A DNA stretch of 8,516 nt from Deltaproteobacteria bacterium (GTDB lineage Bacteria; Desulfobacterota; Desulfomonilia; UBA1062), in NCBI GenBank assembly GCA_003643935.1, contig QMLJ01000035.1, positions 1 through 8,516 of the forward strand, in the 5' to 3' direction. Position numbers and translations under genes: made by a program. Below are positions 1 through 6,520 of the stretch, piece after piece; the first letter of the stretch is position 1, and each line of letters begins with the position of its first letter. The notes below the pieces were generated by a model. It did no database searches, was not told the DNA's origin, and saw only the letters and a program-made list of their open reading frames with translations.

Positions 1-888
1 CCACCTGAGATATCTGCAATGGTGCTCCAGAAGCTTAAAAAGGACGCAGAGGCTTATCTGGGCGAAAAGATAGAGGACGCGGTCATTACTGTGCCGGCTT
101 ACTTCAACGATTCTCAGAGACAGGCCACCAAGGATGCGGGCAGAATAGCGGGCCTAAATGTAAAGAGAATTATAAACGAGCCTACGGCTGCTGCACTTGC
201 ATATGGACTGGACAAGAAAAAGGATGAAAAAATAGCTGTATTTGACTTCGGCGGTGGTACTTTTGATATCTCGATACTGGAACTGGGTGATGGTGTATTT
301 GAAGTCAGGTCCACCAATGGTGATACGCACCTTGGTGGGGAGGATATAGACAACCGGATAATAGATTACCTGGTAAAGGAGTTCAAGAAAGAGAGTGGGG
401 TGGACCTCAGCCAGGATAGAATGGCGTTGCAAAGGCTGAAAGAAGCGGCGGAGAGGGCAAAACACGAGCTTTCAACCATGATGGAGACAGAGATTAACCT
501 GCCCTTTATAACAGCCGATGCCTCTGGACCAAAGCACTTGAACATGAAACTCACCAGGGCAAAGCTCGAGGCGCTCGTCGAGGATATAATACAGAAACTG
601 GAAGAGCCGTGCAAAAAGGCCCTTGCAGATGCAGGTCTTACACCCAGTGATATTGACGAAGTCATACTAGTGGGAGGGCAGACAAGGATGCCCATGGTAC
701 AGGAAAAGGTGAAATCCATCTTTGGTAAGGAGCCTCATAAGGGTGTAAACCCAGACGAGGTGGTGGCTGTTGGTGCAGCCATTCAGGGTGGAGTGCTTGC
801 AGGGGATGTAAAGGATGTCCTGCTACTTGATGTAACGCCTCTATCCCTTGGTATAGATACCTTAGGGGGCGTGTTCACGAAGATTATA

Positions 889-891
889 TAG
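889..891 (+). other. In-frame amber codon (TAG) inside dnaK
   Basis: The codons around it read F-T-K-I-I-stop-R-N-T-T-I-P-T. Many bacterial DnaKs read LIERNTTIPT here, so one G-to-T change (GAG to TAG) explains the stop. E. coli has Ala at this position, so the residue itself varies even though the block is conserved. It lies at the start of the beta substrate-binding domain. There is no frameshift: the codons before and after are in one register (19 and 991 differ by a multiple of 3). Confidence 0.9.
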
Positions 892-976
892 AGAAATACC
901 ACCATACCTACGAGAAAGTCTCAGATATTCTCCACTGCTGAGGATAACCAGAGTGCGGTTACCATAAGGGTTTTCC

Positions 977-983
977 AGGGGGA
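977..983 (+). promoter_or_regulatory. Shine-Dalgarno-like sequence before internal ATG 991 in dnaK
   Basis: AGGGGGA is followed by a 7-nt spacer and ATG, a good ribosome-binding geometry. It sits 86-92 nt downstream of the amber stop, close enough for reinitiation. The bases also encode conserved DnaK residues, so the match may be coincidental. Confidence 0.25.
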
Positions 984-990
984 AAGGCCC

Positions 991-1599
991 ATGGCCCAAG
1001 ATAATAAACTCCTTGGCCAGTTTGATTTGGTGGGTATACCACCTGCACCCAGGGGCGTACCTCAGATAGAAGTCACCTTTGATATAGATGCAAACGGTAT
1101 TATGCACGTATCTGCAAAGGACAAGGCAACTGGAAAAGAGCAGTCGATAAGGATTACGAGTTCCTCTGGCCTGAATGAAGAGGACATACAGAAGATGATG
1201 AGAGAGGCAGAGGAGCACGCAGAAGAGGACCGGAAGAAGCAGGCTCTTATTGAGGCAAGGAACAAGGCTGATAACCTTGTATACACGACAGAGAAGACAC
1301 TGAAGGAATATGGTGAGAAGGTGGATGCACAGACAAGATCCAATATCGAAAGTGCACTCTCAGACCTTAAGGACGCTATGAAAGGTGAGGACGCAGACCT
1401 CATAAATAAGAGGATTGATGCCCTGACAACTGCTTCACACAAGTTAGCCGAGGCCATGTATGCATCTGCTGCATCCCAGGCAGGTGGGGCCTCTGGCACT
1501 GCTTCTCAAGGTGCAGGTGCCTCAGATGCATCCTCTTCAGCAAAGGATGACAACGTAGTTGATGCAGAGTTTGAAGAGGTAAAGGGGGACAAGGGGTAA
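991..1599 (+). CDS. Downstream open segment of dnaK (beta substrate-binding domain, lid and tail), possible restart product
   Basis: This is the part of dnaK that a gene caller would report separately after the amber stop: 202 residues from the first downstream ATG. It starts at [11 protein letters not shown], inside the beta substrate-binding domain, so its first strands are missing and it has no ATPase domain. It contains [19 protein letters not shown] and [13 protein letters not shown], the lid helices, a low-complexity Ala/Gly/Ser stretch (about residues 157-180) and the DAEFEEV end. A Shine-Dalgarno-like AGGGGGA lies 7 nt upstream, so reinitiation is conceivable. However, those bases also encode the conserved QGERP block, so the match may be chance. 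A free peptide-binding fragment would not be expected to work as a chaperone. I treat it as part of the interrupted gene, not as an independent one. Confidence 0.5.
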   Translation: MAQDNKLLGQFDLVGIPPAPRGVPQIEVTFDIDANGIMHVSAKDKATGKEQSIRITSSSGLNEEDIQKMMREAEEHAEEDRKKQALIEARNKADNLVYTTEKTLKEYGEKVDAQTRSNIESALSDLKDAMKGEDADLINKRIDALTTASHKLAEAMYASAASQAGGASGTASQGAGASDASSSAKDDNVVDAEFEEVKGDKG

Positions 1600-1755
1600 A
1601 AAGTAGAACTCAGAAACAGGTAGCTATGCTCAGGAGTGATTGCTTAGGCTGTATTAGAAAAGAAAGCTCAGAGTATAAGTTTGAGTGGTAACATATTTGT
1701 TCTCGCTGATTCTCACTGGGTGCAATTGTTATAGTTCTATCAGAGTACACTGACT

Positions 1756-1768
1756 GGTATTTAATACC
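1756..1768. repeat. 13-bp perfect inverted repeat
   Basis: GGTATT and AATACC flank a single central T. The loop is too short for a normal RNA hairpin, so if it functions it would be as a protein-binding dyad or as part of a larger fold with the next repeat. It could be chance in AT-rich DNA. Confidence 0.35.
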
Positions 1769-1769
1769 T

Positions 1770-1807
1770 AAAAATCAATGCCCCCTTCTTTCAGTTAAAG
1801 GTTGATT
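1770..1807 (-). terminator. Possible rho-independent terminator of the polysaccharide operon
   Basis: On the minus strand, AATCAA followed by CCTT pairs with AAGG, then (after a 5-nt bulge) TTGATT, and runs into a T tract (plus-strand A run 1770-1774). The loop is about 10 nt. The stem is bulged and low in GC, and it lies about 160 nt past the stop codon at 1969, so support is weak. It is still the best terminator-like structure on that side of the gap. Confidence 0.3.
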
Positions 1808-1812
1808 GTAGA

Positions 1813-1842
1813 AGATAGACAACTCGGCTTGATCAGCTATCT
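1813..1842. repeat. Weak inverted repeat in the convergent gap
   Basis: AGATAG at 1813-1818 pairs with CTATCT at 1837-1842 across an 18-nt loop. On the plus strand GTTTC follows, which could make it a poor terminator for dnaK. The stem is only 6 bp, so this is a marginal call. Confidence 0.2.
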
Positions 1843-1968
1843 GTTTCTGGTACATGATGTTTCGCTACTTTATGTCTGGTTTTTACATTGCACCTTTTTA
1901 TTAAAATAACTCTTGATCTGTTTGGAAGACTCTTCGTGAAACACGTTGTTACTTGTGGGTACCAGCGA

Positions 1969-3198
1969 TCAAGGTTCCCTAGAGATATTTTCTGAGATAC
2001 GCATAGCTACGATGTCCCATGAATAATTTTTTTCAGCGTATGTTCTCGCTTTCCTACCCATAATTTCGCATAGACGAGGGTTGTCAATAAGCCTGAGTAT
2101 TGCATCAGCCATTGGACGTGCTTTTCCTGGGGGCACGAGTAGGCCAAACCCGGCTTCTTCAATCTCTTCAAGTCCCCTAATTCTACTTGCTATTATTGGC
2201 TTACCACACGCTGCATAATCTCTAATCTTCAAAGGTGAGTATGAATAGAATACATGGGGGTACTCTTTACTAGAAAATACAATCTTGGGGGCCATGCATA
2301 TCTTATATGAATTTATAACATCAGGTGCATCCTTGTATGGGATGTCACCTAGCATATCAACGTGATCCTCAATGCCAAGTGCTTTTAATCTCTTTGTGAT
2401 GTTCTTTTCTTCGGGACCAGAACCCGCTATTGCCATCCTTATCCCCGGTTTTTCTCTGGTTACTAAATAGAATGCATCTACAAGTATATCTAGACCCTGC
2501 CATTTCACAAGGTTCCCTATGAATCCCACCTCATATACCGGGGTAATACCAAGGGGGCGGAAATGCTTTATATCTGTCCCGTTGCCTATTATAAAGATCC
2601 TGCTATCTTTGGCCCCCAATGAAATAAGGTATGATTTTATCCCTTCTGATACAGCCCGGATCATGTCAGATTTTAAGGCCGAATAACGCTGCAGTACGCC
2701 GCCTATCCATACAATAAATGGATTCATGCCCTTTATTCTTGCTTCAGGGCCAATCCATCCGTTGTGCTCGGTTATTATCTTTATGTGATCGGCCTTGAGA
2801 AAACGCAATGTAAGGACATATATTGCGCTAAAGATACTGAGCCTTACGTAAAGGATTTCCGGTTTCAGGTCTTTGATTATCTTGAGAAACCTTGATATTG
2901 CCATGGTGGAGGTAATGAAAAGAGTATACCATCTTCCTCTGACAACGATCTCCTTAAACTTGACTTCATCGGAGAGTATATCACGGTGAGTTGTCCTTCC
3001 TTTGGCCGATACGTGAACAACAGTTACATCATATCCGAGGGAGATGAATCCATTTGCTAGAGAGGAGAAGTGTATAAGTTCAGCGTTTGACCTCTCCATG
3101 CCGAATATGTTTAGCATCAAGATTTTTCTCATACCCGGGTTTCTTTTCAGCTCAGTGATTTTACTACTATCGTTTCCAGGACCAAAGGAGAACATCAT
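1969..3198 (-). CDS. GT4-family glycosyltransferase (SPLK-type), last gene of the operon
   Basis: Predicted cytoplasmic GT-B enzyme of 409 residues, transferring a sugar from a nucleotide-sugar donor to a growing lipid-linked glycan. The N-terminal Rossmann half has the MRKILMLN strand (23-30), YVRLSIFSA (117-125) and TEHNGW (143-148). The C-terminal donor-binding half has IIGNGTD (203-209), GFIGNLVKWQG (225-235), AIAGSGP (256-262) and SPLKIRDYAACGKPIIAS (321-338). The last block places it in the GT4 branch that lacks the first Glu of the E-x7-E motif. Here the usual second Glu is also replaced, by Asp327. The 22 residues before Met23 extend past the family's usual first strand, but the upstream start is kept because it has a good ribosome-binding site and an ATGA overlap with the flippase stop; Met23 has none. 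Sugar and linkage cannot be read from sequence. Confidence 0.9.
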   Translation of the reverse strand: MMFSFGPGNDSSKITELKRNPGMRKILMLNIFGMERSNAELIHFSSLANGFISLGYDVTVVHVSAKGRTTHRDILSDEVKFKEIVVRGRWYTLFITSTMAISRFLKIIKDLKPEILYVRLSIFSAIYVLTLRFLKADHIKIITEHNGWIGPEARIKGMNPFIVWIGGVLQRYSALKSDMIRAVSEGIKSYLISLGAKDSRIFIIGNGTDIKHFRPLGITPVYEVGFIGNLVKWQGLDILVDAFYLVTREKPGIRMAIAGSGPEEKNITKRLKALGIEDHVDMLGDIPYKDAPDVINSYKICMAPKIVFSSKEYPHVFYSYSPLKIRDYAACGKPIIASRIRGLEEIEEAGFGLLVPPGKARPMADAILRLIDNPRLCEIMGRKARTYAEKNYSWDIVAMRISENISREP

Positions 3199-4511
3199 GC
3201 ACTTTCCTTTCCGATTTTCCTCAGCATATCTTTAAAGGATTTAAGGTCGTTTAGGCTTATAAGGAAAATGGATCTCAGCCTGGTTTGGGAGATTCTTTTA
3301 AATGCCATTACCACAATAAATGTTGCCAGTATATACGCTACGGATGAAGCAGTTGCAGCACCTTCTATGCCCCATCTTGGTATAAGGTAAAGGTTTAGGG
3401 ACACATTAACTACTAGTGAAGCGCTGGAGGCGTACGTGCCATATTGAGGCATGCCGCGTCCTGCCATATCGGAGGTCAATATCTTTGAGATGCTTAAGGC
3501 TACAATCCCAGGTAGCAGTATCAAAAGAGGTTTTGCCGAAGGGAGGAATGCCTTTCCGAACAAGATAGTGATTACAGGTCTTGCTAGTATTGCCAGTACT
3601 ACAGATATAATTGTAAGCAGGAATAAATTATTACGTGCAACTTTAGTGGTAAGCACGGTTGCATCATGTGTATCAAGAGAGGATATCCGTGGAAAGAGTA
3701 CAGTTGAAACTGAGCTTGGTATCATCCAGAGCTTTTCGCAGAGCGAGACGGATATACTGTAATAGCCGATTGCAGCGGGGTTGAGAAAGAGGGATATAAG
3801 TAGTATGTCGAGCCTGTAGTTCAAGAACTGGGCTATATTGCCGAGGTAGGCCTTGGATCCGTAATGTATAGAATCTCTGAAAATGTCCTTATCGAAATAA
3901 AACTTGATAGGTTCTGCTTTCTTGAGCACGGCGATGGCAATAAAGCTGGAGATGATCATGGTAATGGAATAGGATAGCACAGCGCCTGTGATCTTCAGAC
4001 CCAGCCAAGCAACAAGAATTAACAAAATAGCGACCTGTAAGAATCTCTGAAAGACATTCAGCATATTATAAGTGGCCACGTTTTCCTTACCTAAGATGAT
4101 GCTGTTCATGAAGGTATAGGTAAAGATAAAAGGGATGGCTATAAGCACCATCCATAGAAGGCAATGGTCTATCCTGTTCCTCCAGAGGAAGTTTTCCACC
4201 ACATCAAGCCTTGCTATGTACCAGAACAGTAGTACGATAAAGAAACCAAGTAGTACGCCTGAGATTAAGGAGGTTGAGATAATATCCCCGGTTCTGTATT
4301 TCTTGGCGCTCGTATAGTATATGTTTGATACCTCAATACCTGCGGTACCCAGTCTTGTCAGCACAGCAGGTATGAGCAGAAGTAATGCATAGATACCCTT
4401 GCCGCTGGGTCCTAGAGCACGTGCCAGTATAACGGAAGAGATTATTCCCCCCGCTAGCACCATGACCTGGGAGACAAAGGTTATACCTGTATTTTTTGCT
4501 ATATGGTTCAT
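3195..4511 (-). CDS. Polysaccharide flippase (Wzx-like, MOP/MATE superfamily)
   Basis: Integral inner-membrane protein of 438 residues with about 12-14 hydrophobic segments, the normal size for Wzx-type flippases that move undecaprenyl-linked sugar units from the cytoplasmic to the periplasmic face. Family landmarks are the first helix followed by LARALGPSGKGIYAL (29-43), NYRLDILLIS (231-240), FPRISSL (273-279), AGRGMPQYG (350-358) and the paired-repeat motif LNLYLIPRWGIEGAATAS (372-389). The tail after about residue 405 is basic and probably cytoplasmic. The ATG overlaps the methyltransferase stop (ATGA) and the stop overlaps the start of the last glycosyltransferase in the same way, so translation is probably coupled. 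The site upstream of the ATG is weak, which fits coupling. A teichuronic-type or other lipid-linked glycan exporter of the same superfamily is possible; substrate cannot be inferred. Confidence 0.9.
   Translation of the reverse strand: MNHIAKNTGITFVSQVMVLAGGIISSVILARALGPSGKGIYALLLLIPAVLTRLGTAGIEVSNIYYTSAKKYRTGDIISTSLISGVLLGFFIVLLFWYIARLDVVENFLWRNRIDHCLLWMVLIAIPFIFTYTFMNSIILGKENVATYNMLNVFQRFLQVAILLILVAWLGLKITGAVLSYSITMIISSFIAIAVLKKAEPIKFYFDKDIFRDSIHYGSKAYLGNIAQFLNYRLDILLISLFLNPAAIGYYSISVSLCEKLWMIPSSVSTVLFPRISSLDTHDATVLTTKVARNNLFLLTIISVVLAILARPVITILFGKAFLPSAKPLLILLPGIVALSISKILTSDMAGRGMPQYGTYASSASLVVNVSLNLYLIPRWGIEGAATASSVAYILATFIVVMAFKRISQTRLRSIFLISLNDLKSFKDMLRKIGKESA
3205..3209 (-). promoter_or_regulatory. 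Ribosome-binding site fixing the start at 3198
   Basis: Minus-strand AAGGA lies 6 nt before the ATG at 3198-3196, inside the 3' end of the flippase gene. The alternative ATG at 3132-3130 (Met23) is preceded by CCCGGGT with no purine-rich site, so the longer form is favoured. Confidence 0.6.
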
Positions 4512-5320
4512 TGCTCAGGTTTCACCACAAAGATAAGGCCATCGGAGAAAAAGGGGTTTAGTGTGTAGAGAAGACGCCTGCTCAATACCTTTGAGACGGT
4601 CTTAAGCCTGTCCGTTATTATATTTTCTGTTTTGTTTTTATTAAATCTATTGATCTTTGTGCTGTACGAGGAATGCATATGGGAACTTTTTCCTAGGGCC
4701 TTTGTTATAAGTCTTCTTATGATGGGCAGGTCCTTATCCACAAAACTGTATGCAGCGGTCTCTTCGATTGAATATCCGTGCTTTTTAAGGAGTGAGGACA
4801 GGGTTTTCCAAGAGAACCAGAAGTTGTGGTCGGGGTGAACATACTCATATCCCCTGAGAGCCTGCCATAGTCCAGAAAGCCTGAATGGGCTTGGCGTTGA
4901 TATGATCATTATCGTGTCCTTTGTAAATAACAACTTAACTGAATCAAGAAACTTGCCTGGATTGTCAAGGTGTTCCAGTAATTCAGCCGCAACAATCACG
5001 TCGAATTTGGTCTTTGGTAGAGGTATAGTTTCAATCTCCTCAACGTCCCCCTTGAAAAGATTTCCAATGCCCGAGCTCCTTAGTATATCAAGTGCACTCT
5101 CGCTTCTATCAATACCATATACATCTTTTGCAATATCCATGAGCCTTGTATGGAGCAAAGTACCTGAATTTATTCTCTCCTTTGTAAGGCCTTCATCCGC
5201 GCATCCCAAGTGAAGGACAGTCTTGTCTCTGCACCTCTCAAGAACGAAATCCATTCTGGCGTGTGTTATCTGAACGCGAGGTACCTTGTAGAGATATAAG
5301 GATTGATTAGGTTCTGCCAT
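4508..5320 (-). CDS. Class I SAM-dependent methyltransferase of the polysaccharide operon
   Basis: Methyltransferase of 270 residues, probably cytoplasmic, using S-adenosylmethionine. Motif I is VLHLGCADEG (35-44), the acidic residue that holds the SAM ribose is Asp71 in VYGIDRS, a second acidic site is GDVEEIE (91-97), and the post-motif strand is FDVIVAAELLEHLDNPGKF (106-124), the typical EHL form of the Methyltransf_11/23 group. The part after about residue 185 is rich in Lys and Arg and not clearly part of the fold. It could contact membrane or acceptor. Its place between glycosyltransferases and flippase suggests O-methylation of a sugar or a methyl cap on the glycan; this is inference. 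Start chosen for AAGGTGAT just upstream of the ATG (5330-5323). The gene overlaps the end of the preceding glycosyltransferase by 14 bp and ends in an ATGA overlap with the flippase. Confidence 0.85.
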   Translation of the reverse strand: MAEPNQSLYLYKVPRVQITHARMDFVLERCRDKTVLHLGCADEGLTKERINSGTLLHTRLMDIAKDVYGIDRSESALDILRSSGIGNLFKGDVEEIETIPLPKTKFDVIVAAELLEHLDNPGKFLDSVKLLFTKDTIMIISTPSPFRLSGLWQALRGYEYVHPDHNFWFSWKTLSSLLKKHGYSIEETAAYSFVDKDLPIIRRLITKALGKSSHMHSSYSTKINRFNKNKTENIITDRLKTVSKVLSRRLLYTLNPFFSDGLIFVVKPEQ

Positions 5321-6458
5321 TTATCACCTTTGAATATATGCTATCCAACTTGGATCCCACTGATTGCAGGCTAAAATTTTTATGGGCATACTTGGCGATC
5401 TCTGACCGAGGATATCTGTTATAGTTGTCAAGCATGTATCTAAGTGCTTTGTATAACTCATCCGTGTCTCCAGGTGTTACCAGTATTCCCATCTTCTCAT
5501 CGACTATCTCCGGTATCCCTCCCACTCTTGTGGTAACCAACGGAAGCCCACATGCCATTGCCTCTACAAGTACACAGGGCATGTTTTCCCACAGACTTGG
5601 TAAAACAAAGAAACTTGCATTTCTCATGAAGCTGGCTATTTCCTTTTTGGTCTTTAGCCCGTGGAATGTTATCATCTTTGTGAGGCCAAGCTTTTCTGAG
5701 AGACTCTTATATTCACTACTGGAAGGCCCATCGCCTACTATGTCCAGAATAAAGTCATCTCTTTCTTGCTTTAGTCTGACTAGTGCTTTGAAAAGATAAT
5801 CAATGCCTTTAATGGGCGTGAGTAGGGCCACGAGTAAAATCCTTTTCTTTTTATGGGTGACTAACTCTCTTGGGGGGTAAAAGATGCTTGTATCAAAGGT
5901 GTTTGGAACTATTTCAATGTCTGTGGATATCCCGTAAGACCTGAGTGCGTCGGCAAGGTCCTTGCTGACAGTTAACACTATGTCTGCTTTATTTAGGGCA
6001 AGCCTGGCCTGGATATGATCTATTGGTCTTAACCTGTGTCTTGCAAATATACTCCAGTGTTCTGTAACCACTACGGGTCTGCTGGTCAGTCTACCTATGA
6101 TTACTGCAGGTAGTGCTGCTGTAAACACATGGGCATGGATGATGTCAGGGGAGAAGCCTTCTCTCAATAGCCTTATAAAGGAGGAAAGCACACCCATAAA
6201 GTAATTTGGAGAGATGTTGTTTCTCCCAGGCATATAAGGTAAGTAGTAGCGGAATTGGATCAAGCGTATTCCGTGGTCCATCCAGTGGTTAGTTTTATTT
6301 TTCCCAGCCAGATGTGGGGTGCGCATGCCGTGAATTACAGCCACATCGTTAAATAGTGCCACTGACTTTGCATGTTCTTTCACAAATATTCCTGAAACCG
6401 GCCATTCAGCAGAAGGATACCATGCAGTTATAAAAAGTATCTTTTTTCTTTTTCTCAT
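5307..6458 (-). CDS. GT4-family glycosyltransferase (TEHW type)
   Basis: Retaining GT-B glycosyltransferase of 383 residues, full length. The N-terminal half opens with KILFITAWYPSAEWPVSGIF (6-25), where Gly23 is the acceptor-side glycine loop, then HAH (108-110) and VTEHWS (131-136). The C-terminal donor domain has IVPNTFD (183-189), LTPIKGID (213-220) with Lys217, IVGDGP (240-245), FHGLKTKKEI (265-274) and the complete E-x7-E motif Glu291 to Glu299 in WENMPCVLVEAMACGLP. The Arg usual a few residues before the conserved Lys is Leu212 here. It adds one sugar during assembly of the surface glycan; donor and linkage are unknown. It begins 62 nt after the first glycosyltransferase, with only a weak purine site (AAAAGAC) directly before ATG, and overlaps the methyltransferase by 14 bp. 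Confidence 0.92.
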   Translation of the reverse strand: MRKRKKILFITAWYPSAEWPVSGIFVKEHAKSVALFNDVAVIHGMRTPHLAGKNKTNHWMDHGIRLIQFRYYLPYMPGRNNISPNYFMGVLSSFIRLLREGFSPDIIHAHVFTAALPAVIIGRLTSRPVVVTEHWSIFARHRLRPIDHIQARLALNKADIVLTVSKDLADALRSYGISTDIEIVPNTFDTSIFYPPRELVTHKKKRILLVALLTPIKGIDYLFKALVRLKQERDDFILDIVGDGPSSSEYKSLSEKLGLTKMITFHGLKTKKEIASFMRNASFFVLPSLWENMPCVLVEAMACGLPLVTTRVGGIPEIVDEKMGILVTPGDTDELYKALRYMLDNYNRYPRSEIAKYAHKNFSLQSVGSKLDSIYSKVINGRT

Positions 6459-6520
6459 GTCTTTTAAATGTAGTTACTATCAGTCCCTGAAAGTGGCCTC
6501 GGTTGATCAAGAGATAAACT
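6459..6520 (-). other. Spacer between the first two operon genes
   Basis: These 62 bp are the only sizeable gap inside the operon. I see no terminator hairpin with a T tract and no convincing promoter, so read-through from the upstream glycosyltransferase is the simplest reading. Confidence 0.4.

Larger units (their letters stand above)
1..1599 (+). pseudogene. dnaK: dnaK (Hsp70 chaperone), 5'-truncated by the window edge and interrupted by an in-frame TAG
   Basis: Hsp70 chaperone: ATP-driven binding and release of unfolded proteins in the cytoplasm, working with DnaJ and GrpE. Reading starts in frame at base 1 (PPEISA), near residue 120 of a normal protein of about 640. Visible blocks include [10 protein letters not shown] and [14 protein letters not shown], the phosphate-binding motif FDFGGGTFD, the late ATPase motif [10 protein letters not shown], and the interdomain linker [15 protein letters not shown]. 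After the linker comes TAG at 889-891. The same frame then continues without any indel through RNTTIPT, the beta substrate-binding domain ([31 protein letters not shown]), the helical lid, an Ala/Gly/Ser-rich tail and the typical end DAEFEEV. With the stop honoured, the protein keeps the ATPase domain and linker but loses the whole substrate-binding domain. Real nonsense mutation, sequencing error and amber readthrough all remain possible. No dnaJ follows. Confidence 0.93.
1600..1968. other. Gene-free convergent gap between dnaK and the polysaccharide operon
   Basis: There are 369 bp between the dnaK TAA and the TGA of the last operon gene. All frames are broken by frequent stops, and I recognise no dnaJ, RNA gene or gene remnant. 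The region is AT-rich and holds three weak inverted repeats: 1756-1768, 1773-1807 and 1813-1842. As a convergent gap it should hold terminators for both sides, but none is strong and GC-rich. Confidence 0.7.

Noticed and set aside
880..1000. A frameshift as the cause of the dnaK split
   Set aside because: Codons before 889 and after 891 are in the same register and encode continuous Hsp70 sequence, so the cause is one substitution-type stop, not an indel.
862..1218. Open frame of 118 codons on the minus strand across the dnaK stop, and other long antisense frames inside dnaK
   Set aside because: They are mirror frames of a strongly conserved Hsp70 coding sequence, with no recognisable domain and no ribosome-binding site of note.
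3130..3132. Alternative start (Met23) for the last glycosyltransferase, matching the usual first strand of the family
   Set aside because: No ribosome-binding site precedes it, whereas the ATG at 3198 has AAGGA at good spacing and the same ATGA overlap seen at the upstream gene junction.
3451..3762. Plus-strand open frame of 103 codons opposite the flippase gene
   Set aside because: It is a shadow of the flippase; the encoded sequence has no family resemblance and no promoter or ribosome-binding site was seen.
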